Assembly: GCA_035491895.1 (NCBI GenBank)
Contig: DATJJY010000159.1
Span: 1-29,727 of the forward strand
DNA from: DASTHG01 sp035491895
GTDB lineage: Bacteria; Gemmatimonadota; Gemmatimonadetes; Gemmatimonadales; GWC2-71-9
Length of the DNA: 29,727 nucleotides
Direction of reading: 5' to 3'
A model generated the notes under the pieces. The model had not been told where the DNA came from. It ran no database searches and saw nothing but the letters and a program-made list of their open reading frames with translations. Shown here in pieces: positions 8,119-15,627 of the stretch (positions are counted from its first letter, which is position 1; every line of letters starts with the position of its first letter). Both the position numbers and the translations under genes were made by a program.

Positions 8119-9591
8119 ATGCGCCTGTCGAAGTCGCGCTTCGTCGCCGGAACCCAGTGCCACAAGCTGTTGTGGTGGAAGGTGCACGACCCCGGGGCCA
8201 TCGAGCTGCAACCGGACAAAGTGCTGCAGGACCGGTTCGATCAGGGCCGACACGTCGAAGGCATCGCGCGGGGCCGTTTTCCAGGCGGCGTGTTGATCGA
8301 CCTGCCGCACGACGCCGTCCAACGCCGCCTGGACGAAACCCGGAACGCGCTCCAGGCGCGCGCGCCCGTGATCTTCGAGGCCGGGTTCATCGCGGATGAC
8401 ACCTTCATCGCCGCCGACGTCCTCGAGCGGGACGCCGAAGGCTTTCGTCTGATCGAGGTGAAGTCGTCCTCATCGCTGAAGCAGGACCATCTCGCGGACG
8501 CGGCTGTCCAGATTCACGTCCTGCGTCAGAGCGGCATCGACGTCCGGCGCGCGGAGGTGATGCACCTCAACAAGGAATTCCACTTCCCCGACCAGGGGGA
8601 TCTCTTCGTCCGCGAGGACGTGACCGTTCCCGTGGAGGCACAGTTACCCGGGATACCCGGAGAGATCGCGGCGCAGATCGAGATGCTGGGCGGGCCGCTC
8701 CCCGACGTTTCGATCGGCGCGCACTGCTTCGAGCCGCGCGAGTGCCCCTTTCGCAAACGCTGCTGGCCCAATGGTCCCGATCACATCATGAAGCTTTACA
8801 ACGTCGGGCCGGTGCGGGGCTGCGAGTACATGACGACCGGGATCCACTCCATTCTGGCCATCCCCGCCAAACAACGGCTTCCCGACGCGGCGAAGCGCCA
8901 GATCCGCGCCATGCGCGAAGGCCGGCTCATCGTGGAACCGGGGTTGGGCCGCGCGCTCGAGCCGTTCACGGGCAAGCTCGGATTTCTCGATTTCGAAACG
9001 ATCTGCCGGGCGGTGCCGGTGTGGCCGGGCATGGCGCCGTGGGAGCAGGCGGCGGCGCAGTTCAGTTATCACGAGACGCGGGACGACGGGACGTATTCCC
9101 ACGTGGGGTATCTCGCCGAGGGACCGGACGACGCCCGGCCGGGACTGGCGCGCGCCATGCTCGCGGCGACGGCCGGCGCCGAACGCATCGCGATGTACAC
9201 CCCGTTCGAGCGGACGCGCATCCGGTCGCTCCAGCACTCGGTCCCCGAGTTGGCGGCGGATCTCAAGGTGCTGGAAGCGAAGCTGCTCGACCTGCACCCC
9301 GTGATCCGCGACCACGTGTACCATCCCGATTTCCACGGGAGTTTCAGCCTCAAGTCCGTGCTGCATCCACTCGTCCCCGAACTGACCTACAGCGACCTGG
9401 TCATCGTCGACGGACTCGTCGCCAGCGTGGAGATCGCCCGGCTGCTGTTCGTGGCCCACAAGATTCCCGCCGCCGAGCGCGACCGCGTGCGCCAGGACCT
9501 GCTCGACTACTGCCAGCGCGACACGTGGGCGATGGTGCGCCTCGTGGAGCGGCTGCGGGAGCTGGCAGCTGACGCGTCGATCCGAGGCTGA
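8119..9591 (+). CDS. DUF2779 protein: Cas4/RecB-like nuclease fused to a DEDD-type exonuclease-like domain
   Basis: A 490-residue protein. The N-terminal half has the layout of Cas4/AddB-type nucleases: Cys14, His45 (RHVEGIA), Asp100, Glu113-x-Lys115 (IEVKSS), then a cysteine cluster Cys203, Cys209, Cys215 (HCFEPRECPFRKRC). Cys14 and the cluster could hold a 4Fe-4S cluster, and Asp100, Glu113 and Lys115 are the PD-(D/E)XK residues. The C-terminal half begins FLDFET (Asp291, Glu293), continues with YTPFERTRI, and ends with DYCQRDTWAMVRL (Asp467), the pattern of a DnaQ/YprB-type RNase H-fold exonuclease. This C-terminal region corresponds to Pfam DUF2779. Both active sites look complete. It is likely a cytoplasmic DNA-processing enzyme; pathway and polarity are unknown. 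The start ATG 8119 has a weak GGTGAG upstream. It is divergent from the coiled-coil gene. Confidence 0.88.
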   Translation: MRLSKSRFVAGTQCHKLLWWKVHDPGAIELQPDKVLQDRFDQGRHVEGIARGRFPGGVLIDLPHDAVQRRLDETRNALQARAPVIFEAGFIADDTFIAADVLERDAEGFRLIEVKSSSSLKQDHLADAAVQIHVLRQSGIDVRRAEVMHLNKEFHFPDQGDLFVREDVTVPVEAQLPGIPGEIAAQIEMLGGPLPDVSIGAHCFEPRECPFRKRCWPNGPDHIMKLYNVGPVRGCEYMTTGIHSILAIPAKQRLPDAAKRQIRAMREGRLIVEPGLGRALEPFTGKLGFLDFETICRAVPVWPGMAPWEQAAAQFSYHETRDDGTYSHVGYLAEGPDDARPGLARAMLAATAGAERIAMYTPFERTRIRSLQHSVPELAADLKVLEAKLLDLHPVIRDHVYHPDFHGSFSLKSVLHPLVPELTYSDLVIVDGLVASVEIARLLFVAHKIPAAERDRVRQDLLDYCQRDTWAMVRLVERLRELAADASIRG

Positions 9592-9611
9592 TAGCCGCGG
9601 CTGGCTCCCTC

Positions 9612-9655
9612 GTCACTATCGGTGACAGACAGCCGAGTCGCGCCTCTCAGGCGCG
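9612..9655. terminator. Two tandem hairpins between convergent genes
   Basis: GTCAC-TATCG-GTGAC occupies 9612-9626, and CGCGCCT-CTC-AGGCGCG, a perfect 7-bp stem, occupies 9639-9655. Both lie in the 93 bp between the stops of the DUF2779 gene and the convergent surface-protein gene. Neither is followed by a T-run on the plus strand, so they may be terminators or mRNA 3'-end stabilisers. A further palindrome, AGCCGCGGCT, is at 9593-9602. Confidence 0.45.
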
Positions 9656-9684
9656 AACAAACGTCAGGAGCGGCGCCGGTCTAT

Positions 9685-11934
9685 TTAGAAGGTGATGATG
9701 AACGTTACGCTGTTGACCACCAGCGCGGGTGCCGATGTGGTGGCGCGCAGGACATACCCGGTGCCCGTCCGATTGATGCTCAAATCCGAGAACGTCGCGA
9801 CGCCGGCGACCGCGTTCACCCGGGTCGTCCCCGACAGTTTCCCCGTGCCCTTCTTCCCCTGCAGCGTCATCGTGACGAGACCCGTGAACCCGGTGACGAT
9901 CTGCCCGCTCGAGTCGAGCGCCGCTACCTGGATCGGTGGTGCGATCGCCACGTTGACAGGAGTCTGACTTGGCTGCACGGCGAACACGAGCTGCTTTGGC
10001 ACGATGATGGGATACGCGAAATCGGCCGCGGTCTCCGGGTTGCCCCCAAAGGCCACCCAGGCGCTCGTGCTGCCCGTGTTATCCCGGGCACGCGCCTGCC
10101 AGTGATACCCGCCGTTGCGCACCAGCGGCCCGACCGTCACCTGCACCGTCGTGCCGCTCGCGACCAGCGCGCCCGAGTAGTTCGGCCGATCGAGGAACGT
10201 CTGAGCGACCGGCTGGACTTCCACGTCGAGCAGCACGGTCTGCCCCGGATCTGGATCGGTGACGGTCCCCTGGATCACTACACTGTCCGATTGAGGAACG
10301 CCGCCTACCGGAATGGGCGTCAGGTCAGCGCTCTGAAGCTGCGCCAGCGCACTCGGCGCAGCGGGATCATGCGGCGTCGCAACGGTGAAATCGGCCGCGA
10401 GCTCCGCGTTGCCACCGTAGGCCACCCAGTTGCCGGTGCCGCCGGTTTGATCGACCGCGCGCGCGCGCCAATGATAGCCGGATCTCCCGAGCGGCCCGAC
10501 GGTTACCTGCAGCGGGCCTCCGTTCGGTACGGCGGCGCTCGAATCAGTCGGCCCCGAGAAATCGATGCCGACCGGGCGGACCTCCACCTGCAACCGCAAC
10601 AAGTCACCGGGATCCGAGTCCGACACCACGGCGCCGAGGATGACCACGTTGGTGTCAGTCGTGCCGCCAGTGAGGATGCCGGTGCCATCGGGGCGCGCCT
10701 GCCCGAGCGTCGTGGGAGGGTTGGGCATGTGGAGGACGTTCACGGCGAAGTCCGGATTCCTCCCGAACGCCGTCCAGGGACCTGTGCGCCCGGTATTGTC
10801 CCCGGCGCGCACGCGCCAGTGATACGACGTCTTGTCGACGAGCCCCCCCACTGCGACCCATGCGGGATCGCCGTTGGCGACGGGCTGGCCGTCGGGCTCG
10901 TTGGGGCCACTGAACGCGACCCCCACCGGCCGCACCTCCGCCTCGAGGTGTAACGCGTCGGCCAGGTCGGGATCGGACACCAGCGCCCGCAACAAGATGC
11001 TCGACTGATGGACGGTCGCGCCGGGGCTCACGCTGGTCACCGAATCGGTCAACCGCTGATCGAGGCCGTTGGGCGCTCTGGGGAGGCGCGGATGCACGAG
11101 TCGCAGCGTGAACGCGCCGGAATCACCGGCCGCAGCGCTCGTCACCTCGACATGGTACAGGGTATTGGTCGGCAGCCGCTGGTAGTAGAGGCAGGGATTC
11201 CCGATCCCGCCCAGGCAATCGTTCGTCTCTGCGAGGGACGACCCGGCGTACACCGTACTGTCGAGGATCACGTATGCATCATAGTTGGCGGAGAGCTCGA
11301 TCGAGGCCGAATCATCGGCCGTACCCGGAAAGCTGTAGATCCGCGCGAAGCTGCCGCCGCGGTGCGGGGCGCCGCAGTCTCCCGAGGAGAGAGTCCCCGA
11401 GGACGAGTCGTCGAGACGGATCGGCGTGATCGAGCAGGGCTGGATGATGAAGGAGACCGGGACGTCCGCCACGCCGTTCCCGGTGGTGGAGTTGATGACG
11501 ATCGTTTCGGTGTAGGTGCCGGTGCCCAGCGACGCGGGGTTGAGGACGACCCGTGGGGCGCTGCCGTTTCCAACGACGCCGGATTCCGGCAGAATCGAGA
11601 GCCAGGGGCTCCCCAGCGGGACCGATGCCCTCCACCGCAGCTCACCACCACCGCAATTGCGAATGCTGATGGTATCGCCGCGGGGCGACATGCTGCCGCT
11701 CGCCGCAGAGTCCCTGAGGGTATCGGGGAGCGACGGGGTGACGCAGAGCAACCCGCCCCGCGGAGGCTGGACGAGCCGGTCCAGCCGGCAGGTCGCGAGG
11801 ACCAGGACGAGCCCGACGAGCGCTACCCGGACAGTTCGACCGGGAACGAATCGACGTTGCGTGACGACCAGGCGCGAGGCTCCGAGTGTAGAAAAGGTCT
11901 TTGTGTTTGCGCGCAAGGCCCGTGCCAGTATCAT
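9685..11934 (-). CDS. Exported BACON/FN3-like repeat surface protein
   Basis: A 749-residue protein. Residues about 34-49 form a hydrophobic export signal ending in LATC; Cys49 could be lipidated, although Thr before the Cys is unusual in a lipobox. Domains in order: a BACON-like beta domain at 85-165 (WLSILPESGVVGNG, then NPASLGTGTYTETIVI), a pre-peptidase-like beta domain at 175-285, three FN3-like repeats at 294-412, 413-532 and 533-647, and an invasin/Ig-like domain at 648-749 (FAVQPSQTPV, GVATFSDLSI). No catalytic motif is seen. This is the build of a cell-surface adhesive or carbohydrate-contacting protein. ATG 11934 gives a long 33-residue n-region and no ribosome site. TTG at codon 7 is the only common start after it and before the signal, so the true start may differ. 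Divergent amidohydrolase start is 8 bp away. Confidence 0.78.
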   Translation of the reverse strand: MILARALRANTKTFSTLGASRLVVTQRRFVPGRTVRVALVGLVLVLATCRLDRLVQPPRGGLLCVTPSLPDTLRDSAASGSMSPRGDTISIRNCGGGELRWRASVPLGSPWLSILPESGVVGNGSAPRVVLNPASLGTGTYTETIVINSTTGNGVADVPVSFIIQPCSITPIRLDDSSSGTLSSGDCGAPHRGGSFARIYSFPGTADDSASIELSANYDAYVILDSTVYAGSSLAETNDCLGGIGNPCLYYQRLPTNTLYHVEVTSAAAGDSGAFTLRLVHPRLPRAPNGLDQRLTDSVTSVSPGATVHQSSILLRALVSDPDLADALHLEAEVRPVGVAFSGPNEPDGQPVANGDPAWVAVGGLVDKTSYHWRVRAGDNTGRTGPWTAFGRNPDFAVNVLHMPNPPTTLGQARPDGTGILTGGTTDTNVVILGAVVSDSDPGDLLRLQVEVRPVGIDFSGPTDSSAAVPNGGPLQVTVGPLGRSGYHWRARAVDQTGGTGNWVAYGGNAELAADFTVATPHDPAAPSALAQLQSADLTPIPVGGVPQSDSVVIQGTVTDPDPGQTVLLDVEVQPVAQTFLDRPNYSGALVASGTTVQVTVGPLVRNGGYHWQARARDNTGSTSAWVAFGGNPETAADFAYPIIVPKQLVFAVQPSQTPVNVAIAPPIQVAALDSSGQIVTGFTGLVTMTLQGKKGTGKLSGTTRVNAVAGVATFSDLSINRTGTGYVLRATTSAPALVVNSVTFIITF
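9994..11055 (-). repeat. Three tandem FN3-like coding repeats
   Basis: Three consecutive units of about 115-120 codons share the pattern SDPD...EVRPVG...F, YHWRARA.DNTG.T..WVAFGGN..., with YHW at residues 371, 487 and 610. The nucleotide sequences of the units are also visibly related, for example around 10040-10150 and 10410-10515. This indicates duplication within the gene, with some divergence since. Confidence 0.75.
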
Positions 11935-11937
11935 AAG
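11906..11937. promoter_or_regulatory. Candidate overlapping divergent promoter
   Basis: TATCAT (11929-11934) is a 5/6 match to a plus-strand -10, with TTTGCG 17 bp upstream as a weak -35. On the minus strand the overlapping TATGAT (11937-11932) is also a 5/6 -10. One AT-rich step could thus serve both directions. Plus-strand transcripts would begin at or next to the amidohydrolase ATG. Both -35 elements are poor, so this is tentative. Confidence 0.3.
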
Positions 11938-11942
11938 GGCCG

Positions 11943-13277
11943 ATGCCGCGCATCACCACCCGTATCACCGGTCTCTGGACGCTGTTCGCTGGTCCCGCCG
12001 CCCTGAGGGCGCAGACGCCCGTGGATTCCGGGCTCGCCCACTACATCGCGAGCGTTTGGGCGATCGACAATCACGCGCATCCGATGCGGCCGGTGCCGCG
12101 GGGCGCCCCGCCCGACAGCGAGTTCGACGCACTGCCGCTCGACGGGGTCCCGTCGTTCCCCATCCCCTGGCGCCTCACCCCGGACGCCCCCGTCTGGCGG
12201 CGGGCCGCGGCGGCTTTGTACGGAGCTCGGTCAGGCGATTCGGCAGCCGCCGGTCGGTCGGCCCGCGCCACCGCGCGTGCGCGGGCCATGGCCCAGCGCG
12301 GCGAACGGTTTCCAGCATGGGCCCTCGATCGGGCGGGAATCGAGGTGATGCTCGCCAACCGGATCGCTACCGGCCCGGGCCTCGAGCCGCCCCGCTTCCG
12401 CTGGGTGCCGTTCGACGACCCCCTGCTCTTCCCGCTGGATACGAAGGTGGAGGCCGCGCGCACTCCGGACACGCGCTCGCTCTATCCGCGCGAAGCGGCA
12501 CTGCTCGCACGCTATCTCAGGGGTCTCGGGGTTGCGGCGGTGCCGCCAACGCTCGCGGCCTACATCGACAGCGTCGTCGTCCCGACGTTGCAACGCCAGC
12601 GGCAGAGCGGCGCCGTCGCCATCAAGTTCGAGATCGCGTACCTGCGCCCGCTCGATTTCGGCGATCCCGATTCGTCCGCCGCCCGCGCGATCTATGCTCG
12701 GTACGCGGCGGCGGGAACACCCACGCCCGGCGAATACAAGACCTTCACCGACTATCTCTTCAGAGTCGTCTCCCGCGAAGCCGGCCACCTCGGGCTCGCG
12801 GTCCATCTGCACGTGCTGGAGACGTTCGGAGGTTTCTACACGGCGCAGGGCGCGACGCCGGGACTACTCGAGCCGGTGTTCAACGACTCGACGCTGCGGG
12901 GCACGAACTTCGTGATCATCCACGGCGGGTGGCCGGCGGTGGGCGAGACGGAAGCGATGTTGAGCAAGCCGAACGTGTATACCGACATCTCCATGATCGA
13001 CCAGATGCTGGGAGCGGCCGAGCTGGCGACGGTGTTGCGCGCCTGGCTGACGCGCTGGCCGGACAAGGTGCTCTTCGGCAGCGACGCCTTCGAAGGCGGT
13101 CCCGATCAGGGTTGGGAGGAAGGAGCGTATGTTGCCGCGGCGACGGCGCGGCGCGCCCTCGGGATCGCGCTCACGGGGATGTTGCGCGACGGCGAGATCG
13201 ATGCGGCGCGCGCCCGCGCGCTCGCGCGCATGGTGCTGCGCGACAATGCGATGGCCTTGTATCACCTCGACCGGTGA
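11943..13277 (+). CDS. Secreted amidohydrolase-superfamily protein (amidohydrolase_2 type)
   Basis: A 444-residue protein with an apparent signal peptide (residues 1-23, cut near LRA/QT), so it is probably periplasmic or secreted. Metal-site motifs of the amidohydrolase TIM barrel are present: His44-x-His46 (DNHAHP), Lys228 (AIKFE, candidate carboxylated lysine), His288/His290 (VHLHV), His327 (IIHGGW) and Asp381 (LFGSDAFEG). The order and the terminal GSDA motif fit the amidohydrolase_2 family, whose members hydrolyse or decarboxylate small cyclic or amide substrates. The specific substrate is unknown. ATG 11943 has AAGGG just upstream and gives a complete signal peptide. The kinase-TPR gene starts 95 bp downstream on the same strand. 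Its start lies only 8 bp from the divergent surface-protein start. Confidence 0.85.
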   Translation: MPRITTRITGLWTLFAGPAALRAQTPVDSGLAHYIASVWAIDNHAHPMRPVPRGAPPDSEFDALPLDGVPSFPIPWRLTPDAPVWRRAAAALYGARSGDSAAAGRSARATARARAMAQRGERFPAWALDRAGIEVMLANRIATGPGLEPPRFRWVPFDDPLLFPLDTKVEAARTPDTRSLYPREAALLARYLRGLGVAAVPPTLAAYIDSVVVPTLQRQRQSGAVAIKFEIAYLRPLDFGDPDSSAARAIYARYAAAGTPTPGEYKTFTDYLFRVVSREAGHLGLAVHLHVLETFGGFYTAQGATPGLLEPVFNDSTLRGTNFVIIHGGWPAVGETEAMLSKPNVYTDISMIDQMLGAAELATVLRAWLTRWPDKVLFGSDAFEGGPDQGWEEGAYVAAATARRALGIALTGMLRDGEIDAARARALARMVLRDNAMALYHLDR

Positions 13278-13320
13278 GACGGCGCGGCAAGTACACGGCC
13301 AGACGTTCACGCTGCGCTTC

Positions 13321-13370
13321 CAGCAGTAGGTAGCTCCCCGTTCGTGCGGCGGGGATTCATATTCCTGCTG
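13321..13370 (+). promoter_or_regulatory. Nested inverted repeats before the kinase-TPR start codon
   Basis: Outer arms CAGCAG (13321-13326) and CTGCTG (13365-13370) enclose an inner stem TCCCCG (13335-13340) and CGGGGA (13350-13355). A competing hairpin GCTG-CGCTTC-CAGC lies at 13311-13324 and uses the same CAGC. The outer arm ends 2 nt before ATG 13373, which lacks a clear ribosome site. A translation-control leader is possible; this is inference. Confidence 0.3.
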
Positions 13371-13372
13371 CC

Positions 13373-15610
13373 ATGACCGCGCCATTTACCCGCCTTGCCG
13401 CCGCCCTCGACGACCGCTACGCGATTGAGCGCGAGCTGGGGCGCGGCGGGATGGCGACCGTCTTTCTCGCGCGCGACAAGAAGCACGACCGCCAGGTCGC
13501 GATCAAAGTGCTGGAACCCGAGCTCGCGATCGCCTTCGGCACCGAGCGGTTCCTGCGGGAGATCGGGATCGCGGCGCAGCTGTCGCACCCCTACATCGTG
13601 CCCCTGATCGATTCGGGTGAAGCCGCCGGACTCCTGTACTACGTCTCACCGTTCATTCCCGGCGGCTCGCTGCGCGAACGCCTGGAGCAGGACGGCCGTC
13701 TGCCGCTCAAGGACGCCCTGCGCATCACGGAAGAGGTCGGCGCGGGGCTCGACTACGCGCACCGCCAGGGGTTCGTCCACCGCGACGTGAAGCCGGAGAA
13801 CATTCTGTTCGCTGACGGCCACGCGCTGCTGGCCGACTTCGGCATTGCGCGCGTCGGGTCAGCGCCAGGCAGGCCCTTCGTCACCGAGGTCGGTCTGGCG
13901 CTCGGAACGCCGGAATACATGAGCCCCGAGCAGGCAAGCGGCGACCAGAATCTGGGCAGCGAGAGCGACGTCTACTCCCTCGCCTGTGTCCTGTACGAGA
14001 TGCTCACCGGCGCGCCGCCGTTCGACGCCGGCAGCCCGCGCGCCACGATGGCCAAGCAGATCACGGAGACGCCGCGCCCGGTGCGGGTGCTCCGCCCCGA
14101 AGCCCCTTCCGGCGTCGGCCGGGCGATCGAGCGGGGGCTGGCCAAGGACCCCGACGCGCGCTTCTGCAGCGTCGCCGAGTTCGTCGCAGCGCTGAACGCC
14201 CCCGCTGCCGACGACGACGCCGCGCCGGCTGCGGCCCCGCGCAGCATCGCGGTGTTGCCGTTCGTCAACGCGAGCCCGGATCCCGACAACGAGTACCTCT
14301 CCGACGGCATCACCGATGAGCTGATCGACGCGCTGGCAAAAGTGGAGGGATTGCGCGTCGCTTCCCGCACCTCGGTATTCGCCCTCAAGGGCAAGCCGCA
14401 GGACGTCCGGTCCATCGGCGCGCTGCTCGGCTCCGCCGTCGTGCTCGAAGGCACGGTGCGCAAGGCGGGGGACCGGCTGCGGATCAACGCCCAGCTGACC
14501 TCGGCGGACGACGGACGCCTCCTCTGGTCGCAGCGTTATGACCGGCAGCTCGACGACGTCTTCGCCATCCAGGAAGAGATCGGCCGCACCATCGTCAATA
14601 CGCTGCGCGCCACCTGGTTCGCCGACCTGTCGGCGCCCGCAGTGCGGCGGCCGACCGCCAACGTCAAGGCGTACAGCCTGTACCTCAAGGGTCGCTATGC
14701 CTGGAACAAGCGAACCCAGGAAGGCGTGACCGAGGCGATCGAGTACTTCGAGCAGGCCATCGCGGAGGACCCGGGTTACGCGGCGGCGTACACCGGACTC
14801 GCCGACTCCTACGCGTTGCACGTCGACTATCGCAGCGTCCCGGTGACCGAAGGGTTCGCGCGGGCGAAGGCCTACGCCCGCAAGGCGCTCGAGCTGGACG
14901 AGACGCTGGCGGAGGCACACGCCTCGCTCGCCTGGAGCGTGTTCATCTACGACTGGGACTGGGAGAGCGCAGGCCGCGAATTCCGCCGCGCCATCGCCCT
15001 GGACCCGCACTACGCTTCGGCGCGGCAGTGGTACGCCTTTCTGCTCGCCTCGCAGGGACGCCTCGACGAGGCGGTCACCGAGGTTCTCATGGCCCAGCAG
15101 CTCGATCCGACGTCGATCTCGGTGCGGCGCAGCGTCGGATGGTTGCACTACTACGCGCGGCGCTACGACCAGTCGCGCTATCACTTGCTCCGGGCAATCG
15201 CCATGAACCCGACCGCCGCCGAGACCTACCGCATCCTGGCGCTGACGTATGTCGAGCAAGGCGATCTCCCGGAGGCGGAGCGGGTGGCGCGGGAGGCGAC
15301 CGAGCTCCCCGGCGCCGGCAGCTATGTGCTCGCGACCCTCGGCTTGGTGCTCGGCCGGGCGGGAAAACCCGACGCGGCGCGCGCGGTGCTCGCCGACCTC
15401 GAGCGACGGGCGACGGAGGGTTACGTGTCGCCCATCGCCTTCGCCACGATACATCTGGGACTGGGCGAGTGGGGACGCACGCTGCCGTGGCTCGAGCGTG
15501 CGTACGACGACCGCCGTGGGTGGATGGCGTATCTACGCGTCAATCCGATTCTCGATGGTTTCCGGAACGAGCCCGAATTCCAGGGGCTCGTGCGTCGGAT
15601 GCGGCTCTAA
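13373..15610 (+). CDS. Ser/Thr protein kinase with FlgO-like domain and TPR repeats
   Basis: A 745-residue protein. The Hanks-type kinase domain spans residues about 16-275: glycine loop GRGGMATV (23-30), VAIK Lys45, HRDVKPEN with catalytic Asp138, Lys140 and Asn143, DFG 155-157, and TPEYMSPE activation-segment end. All catalytic residues are present. Residues 290-410 (SIAVLPFVNAS, SDGITDELIDAL, VVLEGTVRKAG, LWSQRYDR) are the FlgO/TolB-like domain often attached to such kinases and to adenylate cyclases. From about 430 to 720 there are several TPR units (YFEQAIAEDPGYAAAYTGLADSY and similar), giving a protein-binding superhelix. I see no membrane helix in the linker, so this kinase seems cytoplasmic. 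ATG 13373 has no strong ribosome site. It converges on the ester hydrolase gene. Confidence 0.93.
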   Translation: MTAPFTRLAAALDDRYAIERELGRGGMATVFLARDKKHDRQVAIKVLEPELAIAFGTERFLREIGIAAQLSHPYIVPLIDSGEAAGLLYYVSPFIPGGSLRERLEQDGRLPLKDALRITEEVGAGLDYAHRQGFVHRDVKPENILFADGHALLADFGIARVGSAPGRPFVTEVGLALGTPEYMSPEQASGDQNLGSESDVYSLACVLYEMLTGAPPFDAGSPRATMAKQITETPRPVRVLRPEAPSGVGRAIERGLAKDPDARFCSVAEFVAALNAPAADDDAAPAAAPRSIAVLPFVNASPDPDNEYLSDGITDELIDALAKVEGLRVASRTSVFALKGKPQDVRSIGALLGSAVVLEGTVRKAGDRLRINAQLTSADDGRLLWSQRYDRQLDDVFAIQEEIGRTIVNTLRATWFADLSAPAVRRPTANVKAYSLYLKGRYAWNKRTQEGVTEAIEYFEQAIAEDPGYAAAYTGLADSYALHVDYRSVPVTEGFARAKAYARKALELDETLAEAHASLAWSVFIYDWDWESAGREFRRAIALDPHYASARQWYAFLLASQGRLDEAVTEVLMAQQLDPTSISVRRSVGWLHYYARRYDQSRYHLLRAIAMNPTAAETYRILALTYVEQGDLPEAERVAREATELPGAGSYVLATLGLVLGRAGKPDAARAVLADLERRATEGYVSPIAFATIHLGLGEWGRTLPWLERAYDDRRGWMAYLRVNPILDGFRNEPEFQGLVRRMRL

Positions 15611-15627
15611 TTGACGAAGGTCGGCTT

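Noticed and set aside
13859..15454. A 531-codon open frame on the minus strand, antisense to the kinase-TPR gene
   Set aside because: The plus-strand kinase has all catalytic motifs and TPRs; the antisense frame encodes low-complexity Arg/Val/Gly sequence.
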